Below, in pieces: positions 33,779 to 43,120 of a stretch of DNA of 64,000 bases. The DNA is taken from positions 248,001-312,000 of the forward strand of contig NZ_VZPJ01000004.1 in NCBI RefSeq assembly GCF_008801605.1, written 5' to 3'. This DNA comes from Pseudomonas brassicacearum subsp. brassicacearum (GTDB lineage Bacteria; Pseudomonadota; Gammaproteobacteria; Pseudomonadales; Pseudomonadaceae). The position numbers and the translations under genes are program-made. The notes beneath the pieces were generated by a model. That model was not told the origin of the DNA. It ran no database searches and worked only from the letters and a program-made list of their open reading frames with translations. The first letter of the stretch is position 1; every line of letters begins with the position of its first letter.

Positions 33779-34013
33779 GACATTGTGTTTTATTGGCCAT
33801 CAAAACGCCTCCACCCCACCCGCCCTCCAATGGTGCATCACGCCATTCCATCGCGCACGCCGATGAAACAACGCCGTTCCCTTACACCCTTTTGGTTTCA
33901 GAGAACTGCACTTCGTCGGTGCGTATCCCCCTTTGTCATGTAAGAGATTGCCGACAAAAACCGTGATTGTCGGACAATGCGACGAACCGAGCCGCACCGC
34001 TCTACGTTCTGAC

Positions 34014-34020
34014 CTAGACT
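34014..34020 (+). promoter_or_regulatory. Candidate RpoS-like -10 element of the glg/tre operon
   Basis: CTAGACT, preceded by TGAC, resembles the extended -10 CTATACT used by stationary-phase sigma factor RpoS. Glycogen and trehalose genes are commonly RpoS-dependent in pseudomonads. No -35 element is obvious. Weak single-motif evidence. Confidence 0.3.
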
Positions 34021-34115
34021 GCCTAACCGGGGGGAAAACCAACCGGTCATCCAGACGAAAAAAAGTCGAAACTTTTCGCAACGGCGACAGGTCAGGTTAG
34101 AGGTAGGGCAACCGC

Positions 34116-34140
34116 GACTGGTGCAGTCCTTGCACTAGTC
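34116..34140 (+). other. Strong hairpin in the glgA leader
   Basis: Ten-nucleotide arms GACTGGTGCA (34116-34125) and TGCACTAGTC (34131-34140) pair fully, with one G-U, around a 5-nt loop. No U-run follows, so it is not a standard terminator. It lies about 150 nt before the glgA start and could control mRNA stability or translation. Confidence 0.5.
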
Positions 34141-34293
34141 ATTGCAACAGCTCCTTCAGCTGATTCGCTTCGCCGCATTGGGTAGCCGTTCGGTTTCCTT
34201 GCGTTGCGCTTGTGCGCCTGGCCGCAGGATTTGGCCAATGAAACAACAGCTCTGGCGCTTGCCGGAAACAGATCGAGAAAATGGGAGATATTT

Positions 34294-35865
34294 ATGATCA
34301 GTGCTGCCTTGGAACCACAACAAGTCCGTTCTCAACTACCGCCCGCGGCCGAATCGCCAACGGCACCGGTGCTGGCCACCGGCGGCAAGGCACTGCTCCC
34401 CGTCGTTCGACAGAATCCCAACCGCAAGAAAGTATTGTTCGTCACCTCGGAAATCGCCGACCTGGTAAAGACCGGCGGCCTGGGCGATGTCTCCTCCGCA
34501 CTGCCTCGGGCCATGGCCGGGCTGCATGATGTCCGGGTGCTGATCCCCGGTTATCCGCAAGTGATGAACAGCGGCAATCCGATCCACATCATCGGCGAAC
34601 TGGGCGGCCACGCAGCGCTGCCGCCCTGCAAGATCGGGCGCATGGACATGGCCGACGGCCTGGTGATCTACGTCCTGATCTGCCCGGAACTCTTTGCCCG
34701 CGAAGGCTCCCCCTACGGTGCCAACAACGGTCGCGACTGGCCCGACAACCACATTCGCTTCGCCCGCCTGGGCCTGGCCGCGGCCGACATCGCCGCCAAC
34801 CTTGCGCAGATCCACTGGTGCCCGGACCTGGTCCATGCCCACGACTGGCCAGCCGGGTTGGCACCGGCCTATATGCACTGGCGCGGGCAACGCACCCCGA
34901 CCCTGTTTACCATTCACAACCTGGCGTACCAAGGCGTCGTCAGCCTGGCCTCCTGCCCGGAGCTGGGCATCCCCGAACACGCCCTGCAACAGGAAGGCAT
35001 GGAGTTCTACGGCAAACTGTCGTTTCTCAAAGCCGGGATGGCTTACTCCAGCCATATCACCACCGTCAGTGCCACCTACGCCCAGGAGATCACCACCCCG
35101 GCGTTTGGTTGCGGGCTCGACGGTTTCCTCGCGGCCAAGACCCAGCAAGGCTTGCTCAGCGGCATCCCCAACGGCATCGATGAAAGCTGGGATGCAGCCA
35201 CCGACACGCACCTGTTCCGTCAGTTCGCCATGGGCGACTGGGAAGGCAAGGCGGTCAACGCGTCCCATGTGCGTGAGCTGTTTGGTCTCGACGACTCCAC
35301 TGGCCCGCTGTTCGCCGTGGTTTCGCGCCTGGTCTACCAGAAAGGCCTGGACCTGACTGAAGCGGTCGCCGAGTTCATCGTCGAGTCTGGCGGCCAGATC
35401 GCCATCATCGGCCGTGGCGAACCGGAGGAAGAACAGGCCATGCGTGAACTGGCACTGCGCTTCCCCGGACGCATCGGTGTGCGTATCGGCTTCAACGAAA
35501 CCGACGCGCGGCGGATGTTCGCCGGCAGCGACTTCCTGCTGATGCCGTCGCGCTACGAGCCCTGCGGCTTGAGCCAGATGTACGCCCAGCGCTTCGGCTC
35601 GCTGCCGGTGGCGCGCAATACCGGAGGGTTGGCGGACACCATCGAAGATGGCATCACCGGCTTCCTGTTCGATGAGTCCACCGTGGAAAGCTACAAACAG
35701 GCCTTGAGCCGGGCCTTCAAGGTCTTCGAGTTCCCCGACCTGCTCAACGCCATGCGCTGCCGGGCCATGTCGGCGCCGTTCAACTGGTGCAAGGCCGTGG
35801 AACCCTATGCCGAACTCTACGAACAGCTGGTGGCTAAGTCACTGGGAAAATCGGCCAGACAATGA
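34294..35865 (+). CDS. glgA: Glycogen synthase (GT5)
   Basis: 523 residues from ATG 34294 with GGGAG upstream; an in-frame TTG/ATG 30 codons earlier gives an unlikely N terminus. The ADP-glucose-binding motif is KTGGLGDVSSALPRA (near residue 58). Further GT5 features are HAHDWPAGLAPAYM, TIHNLAYQGV, GIPNGIDESWDAATD, SRLVYQKGLDL and the C-terminal EPCGLSQMYAQRFGSLPVARNTGGLADT. It extends alpha-1,4-glucan from ADP-glucose. An extra about 45-residue N-terminal tail precedes the usual start of the fold. First gene of a run through treY; glgC and glgB must lie elsewhere. Confidence 0.95.
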   Translation: MISAALEPQQVRSQLPPAAESPTAPVLATGGKALLPVVRQNPNRKKVLFVTSEIADLVKTGGLGDVSSALPRAMAGLHDVRVLIPGYPQVMNSGNPIHIIGELGGHAALPPCKIGRMDMADGLVIYVLICPELFAREGSPYGANNGRDWPDNHIRFARLGLAAADIAANLAQIHWCPDLVHAHDWPAGLAPAYMHWRGQRTPTLFTIHNLAYQGVVSLASCPELGIPEHALQQEGMEFYGKLSFLKAGMAYSSHITTVSATYAQEITTPAFGCGLDGFLAAKTQQGLLSGIPNGIDESWDAATDTHLFRQFAMGDWEGKAVNASHVRELFGLDDSTGPLFAVVSRLVYQKGLDLTEAVAEFIVESGGQIAIIGRGEPEEEQAMRELALRFPGRIGVRIGFNETDARRMFAGSDFLLMPSRYEPCGLSQMYAQRFGSLPVARNTGGLADTIEDGITGFLFDESTVESYKQALSRAFKVFEFPDLLNAMRCRAMSAPFNWCKAVEPYAELYEQLVAKSLGKSARQ

Positions 35866-35872
35866 GGTAACA

Positions 35873-37675
35873 ATGACGTCAAGGACGCCTGAGACATGGA
35901 CCCACGGGGCGGTCATGCTGGATGACGAGCACACCCGCTTCGCCCTCTGGGCCCCGGATGCATTTTTTGTCAGTGTCGAGCTCGACACTGGAGATTCAAT
36001 ACCGCTACTGCCCCAAGCCGACGGCTGGTTCATGATCCAGACCCGTTGCCCCGCCGGCACCCGCTACCGCTACAACATCGATGGCGAGCTGGAGGTGCCG
36101 GACCCGGCCTCTCGCGCCCAGGCCGGCGACATTGACCGCCACAGCGTGGTGGTCGACCCGCATGCCTACCCATGGCGACACACCCAATGGTCCGGTCGCC
36201 CCTGGCACGAAGCCGTAATCTACGAGTTGCACGTGGGTGCCCTGGGTGGTTTCGACGGCGTCGAACTACATCTGGCACACCTGGCCGGATTGGGTATCAC
36301 CGCCATCGAGCTGATGCCATTGGCGCAGTTTCCCGGTGATCGCAACTGGGGCTACGATGGCGTCCTGCCCTACGCCCCCCAGGCTTCCTACGGGACGCCC
36401 GAACAGCTCAAGCATCTGATCGACAGTGCCCACGGTCATGGGCTCTGCGTCATCCTCGATGTGGTCTACAACCACTTCGGCCCCGATGGCAACTACCTGC
36501 ACCGCTATGCCAAGGGCTTCTTCCGTGAAGACAAGCACACGCCCTGGGGCGCGGCGATTGATTTCCGGCGCCGCGAAGTGCGGGACTTCTTCATCGACAA
36601 TGCACTCATGTGGCTGCTGGAGTACCGTTTCGACGGCCTGCGCCTGGACGCGGTACACGCCATTGAGGACCCGGACTTTCTCCAGGAACTGGCGACCAGG
36701 GTGCGTGAGCAGGTGGACCCGATCCGGCATGTCTGGCTGACCGTGGAAAACGAACACAACCAGGCCCACCTGCTGGAGCACGGCTACGACGCCCAGTGGA
36801 ACGACGACGGGCACAATGCCTTGCACGTGCTGCTGACCGGTGAGACCGACGCCTACTACGCCGACTATGCCGAGCAGCCGACCGAACAACTGGCCCGTTG
36901 CCTGAGCCAGGGTTTCGTCTTCCAGGGCCATCTCAATCGCCATGGCGAAGCCCGGGGCGAGCCCAGCGGCCATCTGCCGCCGAGCGCGTTCGTGCTGTTC
37001 CTGCAGAACCATGACCAGATCGGCAACCGTGCCCTGGGCGAACGCCTGCATCAGCTCGCCGCGCCCCAGGCCCTGCAAGCAGCGACAGTCTTGTTGCTGT
37101 TATCACCGATGATCCCGCTGCTGTTCATGGGCGATGAGGTGGCGGCCGAACAACCGTTCCTGTTCTTTACCAGCCACCACGGCGAGCTGGCAGAGCTGGT
37201 GCGCGAAGGCCGACGCAACGAGTTCAAGGCCTTCAGTGCCTTTGCCGATCCGCAGAAGCGCGAACGAATTCCCGACCCCAACGCCGCCAGCACCTTCGAG
37301 GCTTCACGCCCAAGCCTGGAATCGCAAGGTCCGGAGCAGCAGGCCAACGAGGCGCTGTATCGGCAACTGCTGAAAATCCGCCGTGAAGAGATCGTCCCGC
37401 GCCTGCCCGGTGCCCAGGCCCTGGGCACCGATGTGCTGGGCCATGGCGCCATCAGCGCACGCTGGCGGTTGGGCGATGGCAGCGTGTTGCGCATCGATTT
37501 CAACCTCGGCGATCAGCCCGTCGAACACAACGCTCCGGAAGAGGCACGCATTCTTTTCGAACATCCGCAGCAGGTCATGGGTCTGTTGCAACAGGGCGTC
37601 CTTGCGCCCTACAGCGCGCTGGTCAGTCTGACGCAGGCGACAACCTTGCCCAACATCACTGGAGAGCGCCTATGA
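35873..37675 (+). CDS. treZ: Malto-oligosyltrehalose trehalohydrolase (GH13)
   Basis: 600 residues from ATG 35873 (MTSRTPETWTHGAV) with ATGAGG upstream, 7 nt after the glgA stop. N-terminal carbohydrate-binding Ig-like domain (FALWAPDAFFVSVELD), then the (beta/alpha)8 barrel: [30 protein letters not shown], nucleophile Asp in DGLRLDAVHAI, acid Glu in TVENEHNQ, and LQNHDQIGNRALGE. It cleaves the terminal maltooligosyl-trehalose linkage to free trehalose. The stop overlaps malQ by 4 nt. Confidence 0.95.
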   Translation: MTSRTPETWTHGAVMLDDEHTRFALWAPDAFFVSVELDTGDSIPLLPQADGWFMIQTRCPAGTRYRYNIDGELEVPDPASRAQAGDIDRHSVVVDPHAYPWRHTQWSGRPWHEAVIYELHVGALGGFDGVELHLAHLAGLGITAIELMPLAQFPGDRNWGYDGVLPYAPQASYGTPEQLKHLIDSAHGHGLCVILDVVYNHFGPDGNYLHRYAKGFFREDKHTPWGAAIDFRRREVRDFFIDNALMWLLEYRFDGLRLDAVHAIEDPDFLQELATRVREQVDPIRHVWLTVENEHNQAHLLEHGYDAQWNDDGHNALHVLLTGETDAYYADYAEQPTEQLARCLSQGFVFQGHLNRHGEARGEPSGHLPPSAFVLFLQNHDQIGNRALGERLHQLAAPQALQAATVLLLLSPMIPLLFMGDEVAAEQPFLFFTSHHGELAELVREGRRNEFKAFSAFADPQKRERIPDPNAASTFEASRPSLESQGPEQQANEALYRQLLKIRREEIVPRLPGAQALGTDVLGHGAISARWRLGDGSVLRIDFNLGDQPVEHNAPEEARILFEHPQQVMGLLQQGVLAPYSALVSLTQATTLPNITGERL

Positions 37676-39750
37676 GCGACGCGCAACTGGAAATCCTCGC
37701 CAGCCGAGCGGGACTGGCGGTGGATTGGATCGATGCCAATGGCCGGGCCCAGAAAGTCTCGCCGGCCGTCTTGCGTTCGGTCCTCACCGGCCTGGGCCAT
37801 CCAGCCGGCAGCGCACAGGAAATCGACGCCAGCCTGCTGCAGTTGCAGGAAGCTCAACAGAACCATCAATTGCCACCGCTGATCACCGCCGACGTCGGGG
37901 TCAGCCTGGACTTGAGCCGCTACTTCGAGGCCGGGACACCCTGCGAAATCAAACTCGAAGATGGCGCGACACTGAACCTGAACCTCGATGCCGATGCAAA
38001 GCTGCCGGGGATGGTCCCGGTGGGTTATCAGCACATCAGCATCCAGGACCAGCATTTCACCCTGGCCGTCGCGCCGGCCCGTTGCTACAGCGTGGCCGAT
38101 GCGGTGGACGACCCTACGCCACGGGCCTGGGGCCTGAGCGCGCAACTGTATGCCCTGCGCCGCCCCGGTGACGGTGGCTTCGGTGACACCCAGGCTTTGG
38201 AGGAGCTGGCGCGGGTGGCCGGCGAGCGCGGCGCCGAGGCCGTTGCCATCAGCCCGATGCACGCGATGTTCAGCAGCGACACCGGGCGCTACAGCCCCTA
38301 CTCACCGTCGAGCCGACTGTTTTTCAACAGCCTGTACGCCGCGCCGGGAACCATCCTCGGTGAACGCGCGCTGCGCACCGCCATCGACGCCACCGGCCTG
38401 ACCAATCAACTGCGCACCCTGGAGGAGCAACCGCTGATCGACTGGCCGGTCGCTGCCCAGGCCAAGCAGAAGATCCTGCGGGCCCTGTACGACGGCTTCA
38501 GCCTGGGTGAGCATCCGCTGCATGAAGACTTCAGCAGCTTCCGCCACACCAGCGGCGAAGCCCTGGAAAATCATTGCCGCTTCGAGGCCTTGCAGGCCGA
38601 ACGCGCCGCCCGGGGTGAAAGCCTCGACTGGCGCCACTGGCCGGAAGAATGGCGCGACCCGCGCAGCCCCGCCCTGGCCCATTTCGCCGAGGAAAATGCC
38701 GATGAGATCGGCTTCTACGCTTTTTGCCAATGGTTGATCGCCCGCTGCCTGGAGCGCGCCCAGAGCGCAGCCAGATCCAGCGGCATGGGCATCGGTCTGA
38801 TCGCCGACCTGGCGGTGGGTGCCGATGGCGGTGGCAGCCAGGCCTGGAGCCGGCAGGACGAACTGCTCGCCTCGCTGACCGTGGGCGCCCCGCCGGACAT
38901 TCTCAACCGCTCCGGCCAAGGCTGGGGGATCTCGGCATTTTCCCCGGAAGGCCTGGTGCGCAACGGCTTTCGCGCCTTCATTGAAATGCTGCGGGCCAAC
39001 TTCGCCCACGCCGGTGGCTTGCGCATCGACCATGTCATGGGCTTGCAACGGCTCTGGGTGATCCCTAACGACGCCCCACCTTGCGATGGCGCCTACCTGT
39101 ATTACCCGGTAGACGACCTGCTGCGCCTATTGGCGCTCGAATCCCATCGGCACCAGGCCATCGTGCTCGGCGAAGACCTCGGTACCGTGCCCGACGGCCT
39201 GCGGGACAAACTCATTGCCCGCTCGATCCTGGGCATGCGCGTGCTGTTGTTCGAACAGGACAACACCCACTTCAAGCCCATTCTCGACTGGCCGGACAAT
39301 GCCCTGGCCACCACCAGCACCCATGACTTGCCGACGCTCAATGGCTGGTGGCACGGTCACGACATCGACTGGAACGCCCGGCTGGACCTGATCGATTCCC
39401 ATACCGAAATGGACTGGCGCAAACACCGCGAGCGCGAACGCGAAGGCCTGCGCCACGTGCTGAACCAGGACCCGCAGAACTTTCGCGAAGAACACCGCGA
39501 GACCGACCAGGTGCTCGACGCCAGCGTGCGCTTTCTCGGTCACACCCGCGCACCGCTGGTGTTGTTGCCGCTCGAAGACGCCCTGGGCATCGAGGAACAG
39601 GCCAACCTGCCGGGCACCATCGACACCCACCCCAATTGGCGCCGCCGCCTGGCCGGGCAAAGCCAGGCGTTGCTGGATCACCCGGACGCTGCCCGGCGTC
39701 TGGAAATACTCGCCTGTGCGAGACTTCAGGCGAACGAGCGTGACCGATGA
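37672..39750 (+). CDS. malQ: 4-alpha-glucanotransferase (amylomaltase, GH77)
   Basis: 692 residues. GH77 motifs: SPYSPSSRLFFNSLY in the substrate loop, GGLRIDHVMGLQRLW with the nucleophile Asp, VLGEDLGTVP with the acid/base Glu, and STHDLPTLNGWW with the third Asp. The extra N-terminal region (residues 1-150) is typical of the E. coli-type enzyme. MalQ disproportionates maltodextrins, supplying chains to TreY and recycling short ones. Start overlaps the treZ stop and its stop overlaps treY, so the three are translationally coupled. Confidence 0.95.
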   Translation: MSDAQLEILASRAGLAVDWIDANGRAQKVSPAVLRSVLTGLGHPAGSAQEIDASLLQLQEAQQNHQLPPLITADVGVSLDLSRYFEAGTPCEIKLEDGATLNLNLDADAKLPGMVPVGYQHISIQDQHFTLAVAPARCYSVADAVDDPTPRAWGLSAQLYALRRPGDGGFGDTQALEELARVAGERGAEAVAISPMHAMFSSDTGRYSPYSPSSRLFFNSLYAAPGTILGERALRTAIDATGLTNQLRTLEEQPLIDWPVAAQAKQKILRALYDGFSLGEHPLHEDFSSFRHTSGEALENHCRFEALQAERAARGESLDWRHWPEEWRDPRSPALAHFAEENADEIGFYAFCQWLIARCLERAQSAARSSGMGIGLIADLAVGADGGGSQAWSRQDELLASLTVGAPPDILNRSGQGWGISAFSPEGLVRNGFRAFIEMLRANFAHAGGLRIDHVMGLQRLWVIPNDAPPCDGAYLYYPVDDLLRLLALESHRHQAIVLGEDLGTVPDGLRDKLIARSILGMRVLLFEQDNTHFKPILDWPDNALATTSTHDLPTLNGWWHGHDIDWNARLDLIDSHTEMDWRKHREREREGLRHVLNQDPQNFREEHRETDQVLDASVRFLGHTRAPLVLLPLEDALGIEEQANLPGTIDTHPNWRRRLAGQSQALLDHPDAARRLEILACARLQANERDR

Positions 39751-42533
39751 AACAGACGTTGATCCAACCCCTGCGGGCAACATTGCGCCTGCAGTTTCAT
39801 AAAGGCTTCACCCTGGACGATGCCATCCCCCAGGTGCCGTACTTCGCCTCGCTGGGCATCAGCCACATTTATGCCTCACCGCTGCTCAAGGCCCGGGCCG
39901 GGTCCATGCACGGCTACGATGTCGTCGACCCCACCCTGGTCAACCCCGAACTGGGCGGCGAAGTCGCGCTCAAGCGCCTGGTCGCGACCTTGCGCGAGCA
40001 TCGGATGGGCTTGATCCTCGACATCGTGTCCAATCACATGGCCGTCGGCGGCAATGACAACCCCTGGTGGCTGGACTTGCTGGAATGGGGGCGCCTGAGC
40101 CCCTACGGTGAGTTCTTCGACATCCAGTGGCACTCCCCCGACCCACTGATGGAAGGCCAATTGCTGCTGCCGTTCCTCGGCAGCGACTACGGCGTGGCGT
40201 TGCAGGAAGGCACCTTGCAACTGCACTTCGATGCCAGCCAAGGCAGCTTCTACGTCGAGCACTACGAACACCGCTTCCCGATTTGCCCGATGCACTACGG
40301 CGAACTGCTCAAACCCACCGAAACCTTGCCTGCCGAGCAAACCGAATCGCTCAAGACCCTGGCCGAGCGCTTTACCACGCTGAATTACCAGACCGATGCC
40401 CATACCCTCGCCCGCCCGCTGCAGAAAGAGTTGCAGGACCTGGCAGCACAAGCGGACATCCTCACCGCCATCCAGAACAACCTGGCTGGCTACGACTCTA
40501 CCCAACCCGAAGGCTTCGAACGCCTGCATCAATTACTCGAGCGCCAGAGTTACCGCCTCGCCAGCTGGCGCACGGCGGCGGACGACATCAACTGGCGGCG
40601 CTTTTTCGATGTCAACGAACTGGGTGGGCTGCGGGTCGAGCGTCCGGCGGTCTTCGAGGCGACCCATGCCAAGATTTTCCAATTGATCGGCGAAGGCCTG
40701 GTGGACGGTTTGCGGATCGATCACATCGACGGCCTTGCCGACCCTCGCGGTTACTGCCGCAAATTGCGCAGACGCGTCGATTCACTGTCGCCGACCCGAC
40801 ACCTGCCGATTTTCGTCGAGAAGATCCTTGGTGATGGCGAGACCTTGCGGCGGGACTGGAACATCGACGGCAGCACCGGTTACGAATTCATGAACCAGGT
40901 CTCGCTGCTCCAGCATGACCCGGCCGGTGCCGCCCCCCTCGCCGAATTCTGGAGCCGGCACAGCGAGCGGCCAGCGCACTTCATCGAAGAAGCCCGCCTG
41001 GCCCGCCAGCAGATTCTCAACGGATCCCTGGCCGGAGACTTCGAAAGCGTCGCCCAGGCCCTGCTGCAAGTGGCCCGGGACGACGTGATGACCCGCGACC
41101 TGACCCTGGGCGCGATTCGGCGAGCCTTGCAGGAACTGATCGTGCATTTCCCGGTGTATCGCACCTACATCACGCCCCTGGGGCGCTCGGCCGAAGACGA
41201 GGTGTTTTTCAACCAGGCCCTGGAAGGCGCCCGGCAAACCCTCAGCGAAGCCGACTGGCCGGTGCTCGACTGCCTGGCCGGCTGGCTCGGTGGGATGCCC
41301 TGGCGGCAACGTCCGCGCGGCAACCAGCGTAAACGCCTGCGCCATGCCTGCGTGCGCTTCCAGCAACTGACCTCGCCGGCCGCCGCCAAAGCGGTGGAGG
41401 ACACCGCGCTCTATCGCTCGGCGGTGCTGTTGTCACGCAATGACGTGGGCTATGACACCGAGCGCTTCAGCGCCCCGCCTCAGGTGTTCCACCACGCCTG
41501 CCTCGAGCGGCTCGAGCATTTTCCCGACAACCTGATCACCACCGCCACCCACGACCACAAGCGCGGCGAAGACACCCGCGCCAGGCTGGCGGTGCTCAGC
41601 GAACGCGCCGATTGGTACACCGCCTGCGTGGAGCAATGGCGCATCCTCTCGCCTTCGCTGCACAGTGACCCGGCGGCGCCCTCGGCCGGTGATGAACTGA
41701 TTCTGTACCAGGCACTGCTCGGCAGTTGGCCGCTGGATCTCGACCTCCAGGACCACAAGGCCCTGGCCGAATACAACGAGCGCCTGTGGCAATGGCAACG
41801 CAAGGCCCTGCGCGAAGCCAAGCTGCAAAGCAGCTGGGCGGCGGTCAACGACGCCTATGAGCAAGCCACCCAGATGTTCCTCGAACGGCTACTGCTGGGA
41901 GATGAGGGGTTGCCCTTGCGCAGCGCCATCGCCGAGGCGGTCCAGGCCATCGCCCCGGCGGGCGCCCTCAACAGTCTGGCGCAAACTTTGCTGCGCATGA
42001 CCGTACCCGGCGTACCGGACCTGTACCAAGGCAACGAGTTCTGGGATTTCAGCCTGGTGGATCCGGATAACCGTCGTCCGGTGGATTTCCAGGCACGCCG
42101 CGAGGCGTTAGGGGCCGACAGCACGCCAGCCGCGTTGATACGCGATTGGCGTGACGGCCGAGTCAAACAGGCATTGATCGCCAGGACACTGGCCGTGCGA
42201 GCCGAGTATCCGCAGCTATGGCGCCAGGGACGCTACCAGCCGCTGGAAGTGCTCGGCGAACAAGCCGAAAGAGTATTGGCCTTCATGCGCGAAGACTCGC
42301 AACAACGGGCGATCATTGTTGTACCTGTCCATGCGGCGCCGTTGCTGGAAAACAGTGCCGTGCCGCTGGTGGCTGCGTCGGATTGGGGCGATACCCGTGT
42401 GTCGTTACCGTTCGCCGCCAAGGATGAAAAACTGAAGGGACTTTTTTCAAGCGCAACAGTCACACCCCAAGGGGAGCTGCTGATCAGCACCGCGCTGGGG
42501 AATTTCCCGGTCAATGTCTTTATCCAACCTTGA
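39747..42533 (+). CDS. treY: Malto-oligosyltrehalose synthase (GH13)
   Basis: 928 residues. Motifs: LRLQFHKGFTLDDAIPQVPY at the start, ILDIVSNHMAVGG, the nucleophile Asp in DGLRIDHIDGLADP, acid Glu in FVEKILGDGE and THDHKRGEDTRARLAVLSE near 600. TreY isomerises the reducing-end glucose of a maltodextrin to form maltooligosyl-trehalose, the substrate of TreZ. It is longer than many TreY proteins because of a lineage insertion after the first barrel strands. Last coupled gene of the glgA-treZ-malQ-treY run, 20 bp before the DUF2934 gene. Confidence 0.95.
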   Translation: MKQTLIQPLRATLRLQFHKGFTLDDAIPQVPYFASLGISHIYASPLLKARAGSMHGYDVVDPTLVNPELGGEVALKRLVATLREHRMGLILDIVSNHMAVGGNDNPWWLDLLEWGRLSPYGEFFDIQWHSPDPLMEGQLLLPFLGSDYGVALQEGTLQLHFDASQGSFYVEHYEHRFPICPMHYGELLKPTETLPAEQTESLKTLAERFTTLNYQTDAHTLARPLQKELQDLAAQADILTAIQNNLAGYDSTQPEGFERLHQLLERQSYRLASWRTAADDINWRRFFDVNELGGLRVERPAVFEATHAKIFQLIGEGLVDGLRIDHIDGLADPRGYCRKLRRRVDSLSPTRHLPIFVEKILGDGETLRRDWNIDGSTGYEFMNQVSLLQHDPAGAAPLAEFWSRHSERPAHFIEEARLARQQILNGSLAGDFESVAQALLQVARDDVMTRDLTLGAIRRALQELIVHFPVYRTYITPLGRSAEDEVFFNQALEGARQTLSEADWPVLDCLAGWLGGMPWRQRPRGNQRKRLRHACVRFQQLTSPAAAKAVEDTALYRSAVLLSRNDVGYDTERFSAPPQVFHHACLERLEHFPDNLITTATHDHKRGEDTRARLAVLSERADWYTACVEQWRILSPSLHSDPAAPSAGDELILYQALLGSWPLDLDLQDHKALAEYNERLWQWQRKALREAKLQSSWAAVNDAYEQATQMFLERLLLGDEGLPLRSAIAEAVQAIAPAGALNSLAQTLLRMTVPGVPDLYQGNEFWDFSLVDPDNRRPVDFQARREALGADSTPAALIRDWRDGRVKQALIARTLAVRAEYPQLWRQGRYQPLEVLGEQAERVLAFMREDSQQRAIIVVPVHAAPLLENSAVPLVAASDWGDTRVSLPFAAKDEKLKGLFSSATVTPQGELLISTALGNFPVNVFIQP

Positions 42534-42553
42534 GTTGAATCAGGAGCACTGCG

Positions 42554-42877
42554 ATGAGTACCGACGATAAACGCATTCGCGAATTCGCCTATCAGATCTG
42601 GGAGTCCGAGGGTAAGCCCGCCGGGCAGGAGAACCGCCACTGGGAGATGGCGCGCAAACTGGCCGAAGCCGAAGCGCTGGCGCCCAGCAAGCCACCCAAG
42701 GCGGCGAGCAAATCAGCGGCCAGCAAAACCGATGGCGCCAAGCCCGCTGCCGCCAAGAGCGCCACGGCCAAGACAGCGGCAAAAACCACCACGCCCAAGG
42801 CCAAGCCTGCGGCCAAAGCGGCTGCGACCACCGCAGACAAGAAGCCGCGGGCCACACGCAAGCCGCCGGCGGTTTGA
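42554..42877 (+). CDS. DUF2934 protein with histone-H1-like basic tail
   Basis: 107 residues. N-terminal 40 residues are DUF2934 (RIREFAYQIWESEGKPAGQENRHWEMARKL), a short helical domain often found in glycogen/trehalose operons. The rest is Lys/Ala/Pro-rich (repeated AAKxxAxK units, ending RATRKPPAV), resembling histone H1-like tails and probably disordered. A role in nucleic-acid or polymer binding is possible; none is established. Same strand and close spacing to treY suggest one transcript. Confidence 0.85.
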   Translation: MSTDDKRIREFAYQIWESEGKPAGQENRHWEMARKLAEAEALAPSKPPKAASKSAASKTDGAKPAAAKSATAKTAAKTTTPKAKPAAKAAATTADKKPRATRKPPAV

Positions 42878-42902
42878 TTCATCCTATCGGTCTCCTCGTC
42901 AG

Positions 42903-42988
42903 GTGGGAGCAACGCCTGCTCGCGAAACAGGTGCCTCGATTTCGGCAGGCGCGCATCGCTTCCTCGCGGGCAAGCCTTGCTCCCACAG
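42903..42988. repeat. Degenerate REPIN before glgX
   Basis: GTGGGAGCAACGCCTGCTCG faces CTCGCGGGCAAGCCTTGCTC. Both arms differ from the common family by several bases, so it is an older or different REP class. It lies in a 243-bp gap that otherwise shows only the glgX leader. Confidence 0.75.
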
Positions 42989-43120
42989 AGAAGCAACTTT
43001 GTCCCACATAGCGGGGCGGTGCGACGTTTCGCTAAATCCCCTCGCCACAAGTGAAGGGTGGAGCCACCCACCCCAAGTGAACCGCATCGCTGAATCTGTC
43101 TGTCTTTTGCAGGAGCAACT

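Larger units (their letters stand above)
33779..34293 (+). promoter_or_regulatory. Long gene-free region and 5' leader of glgA
   Basis: About 515 bp with no convincing gene; a 93-residue antisense frame (33800-34081) has no family features. Visible elements: an inverted repeat CCGACA (33951-33956) / TGTCGG (33968-33973); a -10-like CTAGACT at 34014-34020 in a TGACCTAGACT context that recalls RpoS promoters; and a 10-bp hairpin at 34116-34140. If transcription starts near 34027 the leader is about 265 nt, unusually long for this kind of operon. Confidence 0.4.

Noticed and set aside
33800..34081. 93-residue minus-strand frame upstream of glgA
   Set aside because: No ribosome binding site or recognisable domain; it covers the predicted promoter and leader.
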